Shown here: positions 20,734 through 28,088 of the stretch, one piece after another
Layout of the letters: the number at the start of each line of letters is the position of its first letter
Numbering within the stretch: position 1 is the first letter of the stretch
Notes under the pieces: model-generated
What the model was told of the DNA's origin: nothing
What the model saw: only the letters and a program-made list of their open reading frames with translations
The model's database searches: none
Virus record (IMG/VR): IMGVR_UViG_3300031957_002655
Span: 1 to 28,701 of that record
Strand: one strand, 5' to 3'
From: a virus
DNA length: 28,701 nucleotides
Made by a program: the position numbers and the translations under genes

Positions 20734-21780
20734 TTAGAAAAGTAAGCGTCTAGTATTGTGATCAGGTTTTTCAATCTGTTCTTTGCCAATATCAGACATA
20801 TTTAGTTCGTTTAAAAACATTCCAAGGGGCATCTGTGTTATAGCCCTTAAATTACCATGTGCATAAGAACCGAGAGTGCCACCCTCAGAACAATTTACCA
20901 TCCATTGACTATAAAATTTAGTTTCTGGATTATTATCTGGGATACTTAAGGCCAAATATTCAAACCAGTTTTTAAAGTTCTTATATGATGGCCAAGTAAA
21001 AACTTTGTTACCAAACACATCATGATGTGGGATAACATGCCCTCTTTTTTGGTCATATTTGGAATCCCAAGAGTGGAACTTTTGATGCGTTTTGTTATCA
21101 AAACAGAAATCGGCTCCAACCATACCGACACGATGAACGCCTAGAATAGCTTTTGCAAAATACAGACAAGCGCCTAAGACATTGCCACCATTTCCGATAT
21201 TGACATGAAAAGGTTCAATTTCCTCCATGGCTTCAAGATAGGCTTTATCTGGAACAGGCGCGGCAAAGACATAGATCTTACCTTGCCATTTCTTGAAAAG
21301 GTCGGGATGTGAACCAGTGAACGCTATTAACGTTCGATCCTTGGTTAATTTCCAGTACTCATCCTCGGACTTTTTACCGCCTTCGGATACCTCTTCAATA
21401 ACTACAGGGCCGGCATCTAGGCTCACGTAGTAATCTACCTTAACGCCTAGGTCTTCAAAAAAATGAAAGTTATGAAGACAGGAAATAAGCGGAATGTCAC
21501 CTTTGTTTAAAAGTTCTTTTCCGTTTACCCCTAGGCTTGGCCCTGAGCCGGCGCAGATTGCTACCCCGTATTTATTCTTTTGAAAAAGCTGGCCCACGCT
21601 GAATTCCTTGAATGTACCAAGGTATTCTTTGTTAGCTCTAGTATTATCAATCCAGGTTTTGCGCCATGACTCGATCGTCACCGAGTCATTGGAACAAGCT
21701 TGATTGAAGAGTTGAGCCGGCGCAACGGGTGGCTCATCAATGTAATCGTTATAGATGAGCGCAATTTCTGCTGTTCTCAC
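20734..21780 (-). CDS. Maf/DUF115-type glycosyltransferase-like protein
   Basis: This 348-residue protein carries the core of the MAF/DUF115 (MptE-like, PF01973) family. GVAICAGSGPSLGVNGKELL holds the hallmark GSGPSL, GVKVDYYVSLDAGP follows with the family Asp, and GGNVLGACLYFAKAILGVHR and GMVGADFCFD close the Rossmann-like domain (about residues 70-225). Maf proteins transfer nonulosonic acids such as pseudaminic acid to Ser/Thr of flagellin. The gene lies among head genes right after a Ser/Thr-rich head protein, and the same operon holds a PseB-like and other sugar genes. Start is GTG 21780 with GGAG ten bases upstream. Glycosyltransferase activity is inferred from family; a pterin-type kinase is the alternative. 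Confidence 0.7.
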   Translation of the reverse strand: MRTAEIALIYNDYIDEPPVAPAQLFNQACSNDSVTIESWRKTWIDNTRANKEYLGTFKEFSVGQLFQKNKYGVAICAGSGPSLGVNGKELLNKGDIPLISCLHNFHFFEDLGVKVDYYVSLDAGPVVIEEVSEGGKKSEDEYWKLTKDRTLIAFTGSHPDLFKKWQGKIYVFAAPVPDKAYLEAMEEIEPFHVNIGNGGNVLGACLYFAKAILGVHRVGMVGADFCFDNKTHQKFHSWDSKYDQKRGHVIPHHDVFGNKVFTWPSYKNFKNWFEYLALSIPDNNPETKFYSQWMVNCSEGGTLGSYAHGNLRAITQMPLGMFLNELNMSDIGKEQIEKPDHNTRRLLF

Positions 21781-21794
21781 TCTTTTAAGACTCC

Positions 21795-22262
21795 TTAGTT
21801 AGCGTTAATAAACGCTTGCCCTGAGGCTGAGGAAACAATTTCAGCCATTGCCTTACCAACAACTGGCCCATTTCCAGTTGTGTTTGAAACTGGGTAAAAC
21901 TCTCCGTCGTCCCCAAGTTCAATCAAACCACCGGCTGCAACTGTACCTGAAGTTCCACCCATTTCAACGGAGGTGAAACCTTTAGTTACAATCCAACCAT
22001 AGGTTCCTGTAGTTAAGGTCGAATGTTTAACCACTCCGACTAGGAAATCGGCTGAAGTTGTAGAAGAGACAGTTACAGAATAGCCCGTAACCGCACTTAA
22101 AATACAGCCATTACCTGGATTTATTTGTGAGTTACCAGCGTTATAGACATAACGGTAAAGTTCATCACCTACTTTACGCTCAGCACCAACCTCAACGGAG
22201 TTAGTAGCCGTAACGTTAGAAACGCCTTCGAAAAAGACTTGTTGTTCATATGGTCCAGCCAT
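21795..22262 (-). CDS. Head decoration-type protein, Ser/Thr/Gly-rich
   Basis: The 155-residue protein is encoded directly after the major capsid gene, the usual place for a decoration or stabilisation protein. It is beta-rich with long Ser/Thr stretches (TGYSVTVSSTTSADFLVGVV, then STLTTGTYGWIV and GGTSGTVAAGGLIELGDDGE), as in DUF2190-like head proteins. It is the nearest neighbour of the Maf-like gene, and its Ser/Thr content makes it a natural candidate substrate. That link is inference only. Confidence 0.65.
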   Translation of the reverse strand: MAGPYEQQVFFEGVSNVTATNSVEVGAERKVGDELYRYVYNAGNSQINPGNGCILSAVTGYSVTVSSTTSADFLVGVVKHSTLTTGTYGWIVTKGFTSVEMGGTSGTVAAGGLIELGDDGEFYPVSNTTGNGPVVGKAMAEIVSSASGQAFINAN

Positions 22263-22280
22263 AATTTATACTCCTTTTGA

Positions 22281-23450
22281 TTAGCTAGTTAGTCCAGTCA
22301 ATGCACCAAGTAGACGGTTGTTACCAGAGGTAAATGCCATCATGCTATAAATTTTGGCTACCATCACGTTCTGATCCAGAGGCTTCTGGAAAGGCTCGAA
22401 ACGCATATCCTCGTCTCTATGGACATAGAGTTTCACTACGTCCTCATTGATGAAGAAAAAGTGGTTAGCAGGAGCATGGGAATCAGCAATAACTGGTATT
22501 CCGTTGAACATAAGAGAGGAAAAACCACCCTTAGCAGTATCAGAATCTGTAAACCTTTGTTGTGGTTGCAACAAGGAGTAGTAGTAGTTGAATACCGCAC
22601 GAGGGCATAGAGCTACTGTCGGGGCCATGTTGTCTACTGTGGCATCGTTGTAGACCGCTTGAAGTGCAGACATTGAAGTAACAGTTGTAGTTGAGTCTAC
22701 GTTTGACTGCCACCAGCTGTAAGTAGATTGACTAATTCCACCTACGGTCTGGTCTGTTGCACAGAAGTCACGAAGACCAACGATAGACTTAGCATCAGAA
22801 CCATCTGAGTAAAGACCAGTTCCGATTCGGTCTAACATGGACTTTTCTGCATTCTTCATCTTTGACTTAACAAAGTTAAGTTTTGCAGCGTCACCACTGT
22901 TCTTTAGTTCGTCACTTCTCTTGATAGAGATGTTTTCATAAATTTGCTTCCAAGAGTAATCTGCAGAAGTGATTACGTCTGTGTCTGAAGTGTCAAGAGT
23001 GTCAGCTCCTGAGTACCAGCCACCAGCGCCGTTGATAGCATACTCCAACGGAACCAAAATCTGAGTACCACCGTCGATCTTGACCATAGATCTTTCTTTG
23101 ATCCGACGAAGGTAAGGGTTTGAGTCAAAAATATTATCTTCTAGCTTCGGCACATAATATTTTTCAGTGATCAGTTTGTTATCCCAAAGGCTTTTTATCC
23201 CTTGGTTCTAGACCTTGATTTAAGCCTAGCTCAGCGTACATCATCACCTACTTGAGGTGTCGGACACTCTTGGGAGGATTATATTCTTTTTCAAGGTTCA
23301 CCTCCTACGCGTTACGGTGGTTAGACTTGTTATGGTCTAACTTACCTCGGTGTTGGCGTCTCAGCTTTTCACCGATTTTGCCCGATTTGCAACACGCCTC
23401 TCAGCGTGAGGGGCCCATCAAGCCGAAATCTGATCGTATGTTAAAGCCAT
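22281..23450 (-). CDS. Major capsid protein, gene split by a group I intron
   Basis: Exon 1 is 23450-23421 (MALTYDQISA) and exon 2 is 23171-22281, beginning ITEKYYVPKLEDNIFDSNPY. Joining them gives a continuous 306-residue HK97-fold-type capsid protein with the standard N-terminus of this family (MALTY-x-x-ISA-ITEK). Without splicing the exon 1 frame meets TGA at once (GCT TGA). AAGGG lies seven bases before the ATG at 23450. Later features include the IKRSDELKNSGDAAKLNF segment and the C-terminal RFEPFQKPLDQNVMVAKIYS. The gene follows the scaffold gene and precedes the decoration protein. A start at GTG 23153, which would give 290 residues, lacks a ribosome site and the conserved N-terminus. 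Confidence 0.9.
23172..23420 (-). ncRNA. Group I self-splicing intron (249 nt, ORF-less)
   Basis: The 5' exon ends in U and the intron ends in G. The internal guide UGAUGGGCC pairs both ways: GGCC with the exon 1 end GGCU through a U-G pair (P1), and UGAU with AUCA, the first bases of exon 2 (P10). Further pairings seen are P2 CCUC/GAGG (23411-23397), P3 GUGUUG (23395-23390)/CGACAC (23262-23257) and P5 UCGGUG/CACCGA. P6 is a perfect 7-bp hairpin at 23341-23320. P7 is GCGUA (23310-23306)/UACGC (23238-23234), with a GGAGG...CCUCC hairpin between P7 and P3 as in subgroup IA. P8 is CACCU/AGGUG (sharing three bases with P3 as drawn) and P9 is AGGCUU/AAGCCU. No homing endonuclease frame is present. 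Confidence 0.88.
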
Positions 23451-23483
23451 GGTACGTCCCTTAAGATAGAGTTTAATTGTTGT

Positions 23484-24332
23484 TTAGGTATATTTGTCCA
23501 CAATCCAATTATGAAGTTGGTCCGAGGACATATTCCTATAATTTGCCGGGTAATCCATTTCACTATTACCTTTGGAAGGAGCTTGAGACGTACCAAGTAA
23601 TCCCGCCTTAGATCGTTGTTTGATATCACCCGCCATCTGTTCTTTTGCTTCGTTCCTCGCGCGTTCCACCAGTTTATCATGGTAAAAGGCCTTAAAAGCA
23701 GGTTCAAAGCGACCAATACTGTTTTGTTCAGCATAGTCTAAGACCTGTTGTTCTAAAGTCCTCCCCGTGTCTGGATCTGTTTGACTAAAGTCTATATCAG
23801 AATACTGATTTTTGACTTGGTCAACCGCACTTTGATACGCCGCATCGGCCCTTTCGGCCTTTATATTCTCAACAAAAGACTTCAGCTCGTTAAATTCGTT
23901 AAGGAATTGCGAGGGTACGCCTTGCTGTTGTAATTGCTCTGTTTGCCCTTGGTTTTGTCCTGTAATGTCAAAACGTGTTTCCCATGTTTTGTGGAGGTGA
24001 TCATTCCAATCTGGGTTTTCCTGGGCAAATTTATCAATCTCTCCATACTTCTTTTCTAATTCTAAAACATGTTGCTGTTTTTGTTCAAACTCTGTCTGCT
24101 GACTTTTTAGATCCTGCATATGTTGGGCATAATTATACCCTTGGCTGGCTCTTTTTAGAATAGTGTCCAATGGTTCTTTTATAGTCTTACCATTGGCGGA
24201 ATATTCGTATTCTTGTGTCGGCGGTTGTTCTTCTGGCGCAGATTGTAATACAGGTTCTGTTGCCTGTGTCTCTGTCTGTGCTTCACTTTGAACTTCCGCT
24301 ATCATCTGCTCTGTTGTTGGTTCTGATTGCAT
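23484..24332 (-). CDS. Head scaffolding protein
   Basis: This 282-residue protein is acidic, Glu/Gln-rich and mostly helical. After a disordered N-terminus (VQSEAQTETQATEPVLQSAP) come a small folded part (YEYSANGKTIKEPLDTILKR), a coiled coil (SQQTEFEQKQQHVLELEKKY, about 75-100) and a C-terminal region with EMDYPANYRNMSSDQLHNWI. It sits between portal-side genes and the major capsid gene, the usual scaffold position. Such proteins guide shell assembly and leave the head before DNA entry. Confidence 0.8.
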   Translation of the reverse strand: MQSEPTTEQMIAEVQSEAQTETQATEPVLQSAPEEQPPTQEYEYSANGKTIKEPLDTILKRASQGYNYAQHMQDLKSQQTEFEQKQQHVLELEKKYGEIDKFAQENPDWNDHLHKTWETRFDITGQNQGQTEQLQQQGVPSQFLNEFNELKSFVENIKAERADAAYQSAVDQVKNQYSDIDFSQTDPDTGRTLEQQVLDYAEQNSIGRFEPAFKAFYHDKLVERARNEAKEQMAGDIKQRSKAGLLGTSQAPSKGNSEMDYPANYRNMSSDQLHNWIVDKYT

Positions 24333-24341
24333 AACTAACCT

Positions 24342-24602
24342 TTACACTGGTCTTACATCTGCTGCGCCTGCTTCTTGTGGGGCTGGACCAGAAGGTGCTC
24401 TACCACCTTGCCTTGCTTGGCTTACCTCACCCACTAATTGCTCATATCCAGCCATCAATTGGTCTACTAAAGGTTTAGACTGTGGTGCAGCTTGTTGCAC
24501 ATACTGAGCTATTAATAACAGACCATTGCCAACATTTTGAAATAATTTTGCAATTTCTTGACCTTCGGCCTGCTGTTGTTGTCCTTGTTCTGGCATTGCC
24601 AT
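24342..24602 (-). CDS. Small Gln/Ala-rich protein between portal and scaffold
   Basis: This 86-residue protein opens MAMPEQGQQQQAEGQEIAKL. A hydrophobic helix (FQNVGNGLLLIAQYVQQAAP, about residues 21-40) is followed by a Gly/Ala/Pro tail. It lies one base after the portal stop. The position suggests a head-assembly helper; no family was recognised. Confidence 0.55.
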   Translation of the reverse strand: MAMPEQGQQQQAEGQEIAKLFQNVGNGLLLIAQYVQQAAPQSKPLVDQLMAGYEQLVGEVSQARQGGRAPSGPAPQEAGAADVRPV

Positions 24603-24603
24603 G

Positions 24604-26439
24604 TTAGGCTCCTTGTGCTTGTTGAGGTGGTTGTTGCGCTGCTTTCTCTGTCATTCTTTGAAGAACAGCTTCAGCATTGGGAAATTCTATACCTTTTAAT
24701 AGTTCTTCGGCATCAATGATTTGTCTGTCGTATAAAGCAAATAATTTTTGTTCTCGTTCTGCTTTGGCAAAAGGTAGACCTGAGACAGTTGAAACTTTTA
24801 CATCAAATTCTCCGGCTAGTACCCTTTCCTCGGTTTCTTTAGGCATCATTTTGCCTGTCATTTCATCTTTTTCAAGCTCTGTAATAATAACCTTGGTGAG
24901 TCTTTCGCCTTCAAATTCAACATTTTCCGTTGAGAATTTAAAATAACGCTGTCCTCCGTCTCGTCCTGTAACTCTTCTGACTCTTGGTACAGTATAGTTT
25001 CTGAGGGCGAATTGAATATATTGACGACCAAATTCACGGAGGAATGTATCCATATTACGCGTTTTTTGTCTGATTCTCGTGCGACCTGTCTCTTGTAGTG
25101 CCTCAATGGCGCGAGCCGCCGTGACCCCTGCTGGATTCGCTCCACGGGTAACCTCCTGAGAGCCTGAAACATCATCAAACCATAGTTTCATTCTATCAAT
25201 AAGTTGCATCACATAGGGTTGTAATTGCGTGCCTTCGGCTCGCCTTACTTCTGATCCAGGTTCTTTTTCTATTACCGCACCTGGAATATTAAATAGGTTA
25301 TCGGTATCAACGCCTGATTCTGTGTCCACGATCCAAATCGGGTTACCCATTAAAGTTAAAACATCTAAGGCAAAGGATACCAACTTGTTAAATATTTTTT
25401 GCGGCCCTTCCATTTGTTCAACATCGCTGATTCCGTACCATGATCTAGGATCAATGTAATTAATCAGTTTTTGGACAGGAATGGATTTGTCATCAGATTC
25501 TAATTCAGAGTCCTCTAAGACAACATTACCGGCGACTACAACCTTTCTACCTCGAGGATATTTTAATTTAGTCTCAAATACGGTCTCTTCGTCGCCATTA
25601 TCATTGGTAAATGTTTTTTCCTCTTCCACCGTATCAAGCGGGCGACACCAAAGGGTGATAACCAAAGCTTCGTCTTTGTTGGCACGGTCCGCAGAAGGCT
25701 GGCCCTCAATAACAGCTCGGTTGTCGGCTGGTGACCTGTATCTAATGTCTCTGAGATCTGTTTTTGCCGCTTCCCAAAGATCATGAAGATCGGACTTAAC
25801 AAAGCGGCCTTTTTCAGGCCATGTCTGACGTATTTTATCAAGGTTTTGTGGTTCCGCATAAATAAACCATGTCGCCTTTCTTTGTGTGTTAATATCCGAA
25901 GTTCCAGGTTCTGGATATGCGTAGATTGGCTCTAAACTTTTCCAAGTAATTTGACCTAAACCATAATCAGCTTCAGGATCAAATCCTATATGTGATAAGG
26001 CTGTGCCATAAATATGGGAATCATAGAGATTTTCTAAAAGGACATAATTCCAATCATTTCTGTCCCAATCTGAATCTACTAAATCATTTGCAAATGATGC
26101 AAAAGGAATATCCTGTGGCTCTGTTGCGATATATTCGATCCTAGGTCTGGCATCTGTCATTAAGGGGACTTGGTTTTGAATGGCTGTAAAGATTAGGTTG
26201 ATTACTTCGCTATGGCGATAGCTCGGCCTTTTTTGCCGCCATTGTTTTCCTCGGAAATCATGATAATAGTCTTTCCATCGTTCTATATAAGGCTCTCGCC
26301 ATGCCCTTGATTTGCCCATAAGTTTACGGACAAATTTAACCGTCTCTTGCTCTTCTGGTGTGGGTGTGTATTGATCGGTTATACCATCTGGATTAGGTTG
26401 TTCTCTTGGAGAATGTAAATCTTGTGGTTGTTCTATCAT
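24604..26439 (-). CDS. Portal protein (P22-like)
   Basis: This 611-residue protein forms the dodecameric ring for DNA entry at the head vertex. The N-terminal part holds AWREPYIERWKDYYHDFRGK and SEVINLIFTAIQNQVPLMTD, usual in P22-type portals. The stem region includes LINYIDPRSWYGISDVEQME and VSFALDVLTLMGNPIWIVDT. The later EVTRGANPAGVTAARAIEAL followed by RTRIRQKTRNMDTFLREFGR is a strong portal signature. A Gln/Ala-rich C-terminal tail may form a short barrel. The start overlaps the zinc-ribbon stop as ATGA. Length is typical. Confidence 0.92.
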   Translation of the reverse strand: MIEQPQDLHSPREQPNPDGITDQYTPTPEEQETVKFVRKLMGKSRAWREPYIERWKDYYHDFRGKQWRQKRPSYRHSEVINLIFTAIQNQVPLMTDARPRIEYIATEPQDIPFASFANDLVDSDWDRNDWNYVLLENLYDSHIYGTALSHIGFDPEADYGLGQITWKSLEPIYAYPEPGTSDINTQRKATWFIYAEPQNLDKIRQTWPEKGRFVKSDLHDLWEAAKTDLRDIRYRSPADNRAVIEGQPSADRANKDEALVITLWCRPLDTVEEEKTFTNDNGDEETVFETKLKYPRGRKVVVAGNVVLEDSELESDDKSIPVQKLINYIDPRSWYGISDVEQMEGPQKIFNKLVSFALDVLTLMGNPIWIVDTESGVDTDNLFNIPGAVIEKEPGSEVRRAEGTQLQPYVMQLIDRMKLWFDDVSGSQEVTRGANPAGVTAARAIEALQETGRTRIRQKTRNMDTFLREFGRQYIQFALRNYTVPRVRRVTGRDGGQRYFKFSTENVEFEGERLTKVIITELEKDEMTGKMMPKETEERVLAGEFDVKVSTVSGLPFAKAEREQKLFALYDRQIIDAEELLKGIEFPNAEAVLQRMTEKAAQQPPQQAQGA

Positions 26440-26768
26440 AGTTTAGCCCATTCCTTCGCCATTCTCTTTTCTCGTCGTTTTTCGAGCTCATTATACATAG
26501 TATCTGGTGATGTTGAACCTACTTCCTCAAGGCCTTTTTGTCTTAGTATTTGTTTTTTATGACTTTTTCCCTTAATAACACAGCCTAAAGTTGGCTCATA
26601 ATAGGGTTGCTGCATGCTAGACTTTTCAAGATTAGAAATTGCGATAAGGCGCTTAGTTTGACCTTCACCGCACTTTATACATATCTCTTTTTCATCTATG
26701 TCAGCTACGGATTTGATAACATCAAACTCATATTCACAACCTTTGCAACGGTATGGATATTGTGGCAT
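26436..26768 (-). CDS. FmdB-type zinc-ribbon protein
   Basis: The 110-residue protein starts MPQYPYRCKGCEYEFDVIKS and continues to CIKCGEGQTKRL. Two CxxC pairs (C8/C11 and C30/C33) form the zinc ribbon of the FmdB family. The C-terminal half is a basic, helical tail (NELEKRREKRMAKEWAKL). GGAGGAG precedes the ATG. Such proteins are frequent between terminase and portal genes in phages. A role in packaging regulation or DNA contact is likely but not shown. The gene contains one of the three exact AAGTGCGGT copies. Confidence 0.75.
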   Translation of the reverse strand: MPQYPYRCKGCEYEFDVIKSVADIDEKEICIKCGEGQTKRLIAISNLEKSSMQQPYYEPTLGCVIKGKSHKKQILRQKGLEEVGSTSPDTMYNELEKRREKRMAKEWAKL

Positions 26769-26783
26769 TTCTCCTCCTAAATG

Positions 26784-28088
26784 TCACCATGTCTCGTGTC
26801 TCTTGCTCCGTATAGATTTTAACCGCTTTAACTTTTGTTCTATGCTTTCACCCTGTTTAGATCTTGTATCATTTGGGGTTTTGGGCCTAAGTTTCTGTAC
26901 TCTTTTTTTAGCTATAGATACTAAACAATAACGTAAAGAGTCTAAAGAGTGATCATCTTGTTTAACCGGGTTTGGATCCTTATCATCTTGGTCGGGTTTT
27001 AAATCCTTTTCATCTGGCCAGTGATAGTTTTCAAATTCATCTAAGAGGTTGGGGCAAGAATCTTTGAAAACTTGAAACTTTGCATCTTTGATGAGGGTAT
27101 ATACTAAATCAACACCATTTTTTACGTCATTGTTTGCTGGTGATGCTGGAAGCCCTGCTCGGTTGAGTTCCTTGATTGAGCCTGGTTGATCTGGACCACA
27201 ATAAAAACGTTGAATATTCCATATCTTCTGCCTCTGTTTTAGTATTTCGACAATTTCGGATATGGTTTGTCTAGTTTGAACCACCTCAGATACTGCGATG
27301 TAACGGCCTGTGGGTAACTTAGCAATAATAGTGCAGGCAAAAGGCTGGGTATAACCCCAGTCTATGCCTGCGAACACCAGATTACTATCAGGTAGCGTAT
27401 ACGCCTTTATAACGTTTATGTCTTCATCAAAACAATCATATACCAAGCCTTCCATCTTATTCGGTCTACCGCCATACATCATGGCAAACCTGGCCGGGTT
27501 CATTGTCTTTTTAGCCTTTTCGTATTCCTCTTCTGGAAAGTAAGGATTTTCTCTAGATTCAGCCTGACAAAGGTGCACATCGTCTCTAATACCTCTTTCT
27601 GTTTCCCTTATTAATTCCTTAGCTACCCAGTTAAAGGAATAAAGAGAGGTCGTCAGAACGATAGGACATTGCTTGAATCTAGACCGCCCCTGAATATTGA
27701 CCCAAAAATAATAGGGATAAAGCCCAGCCTCATCACCCCAAATGCCATAGACATTCGTTATACCTACGATTGAGTCAGGATCTGTAGCCGTTCGACAAAA
27801 GACTTTGGCCCCGGATGAGACTTCAAATACAGCATCGGCCTTTTTATATTCACCGCAGCCTTTCATGATATCCAAAAAAGCTGGCAATGTTGCCTGTTGC
27901 ATAATTTTAAAATTAGGTGCGGTTATGATATAATTACAGTTTGGCCCTGGATTTTCATGTATCCAAAGTTTCATTTTTACCGCACCCGCTCGGGTTTTAC
28001 CCCACTGAATACCAGTTGAACATAAGGTTATGCGTTTAGTTGAGAATACAGCTTGCTCTTGTTTGTCGGTATGCGGTTCAAAAATCAC
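26784..28088 (-). CDS. terL: Terminase large subunit
   Basis: The 434-residue protein is the packaging motor ATPase with a C-terminal nuclease. The Walker A-like P-loop is STGIQWGKTRAG (about 24-35), Walker B with the catalytic Glu is GIWGDEAGLY (D119, E120), and the coupling motif is LTTSLYSFNWV (about 145-155). The RNase H-like nuclease begins at VFAGIDWGYTQPFACTIIAK (metal Asp about 243). It ends with the conserved DDHSLDSLRYCL segment. GTG 28088 is the start, overlapping the previous stop as GTGTGA. The N-terminus is short but contains everything needed for the ATPase. Full length overall. Confidence 0.93.
   Translation of the reverse strand: MIFEPHTDKQEQAVFSTKRITLCSTGIQWGKTRAGAVKMKLWIHENPGPNCNYIITAPNFKIMQQATLPAFLDIMKGCGEYKKADAVFEVSSGAKVFCRTATDPDSIVGITNVYGIWGDEAGLYPYYFWVNIQGRSRFKQCPIVLTTSLYSFNWVAKELIRETERGIRDDVHLCQAESRENPYFPEEEYEKAKKTMNPARFAMMYGGRPNKMEGLVYDCFDEDINVIKAYTLPDSNLVFAGIDWGYTQPFACTIIAKLPTGRYIAVSEVVQTRQTISEIVEILKQRQKIWNIQRFYCGPDQPGSIKELNRAGLPASPANNDVKNGVDLVYTLIKDAKFQVFKDSCPNLLDEFENYHWPDEKDLKPDQDDKDPNPVKQDDHSLDSLRYCLVSIAKKRVQKLRPKTPNDTRSKQGESIEQKLKRLKSIRSKRHETW

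Noticed and set aside
23172-23420. Capsid interruption as insertion sequence, frameshift or group II intron
   Set aside because: No transposase or terminal repeats, clean in-frame joining, no GUGYG start or AY end. The exon pairings fit group I.
23252-23464. Plus-strand open frame of 70 codons across the capsid interruption
   Set aside because: It covers the intron on the wrong strand, lacks a ribosome site, and the minus-strand RNA folds and splices in a way that explains the sequence.
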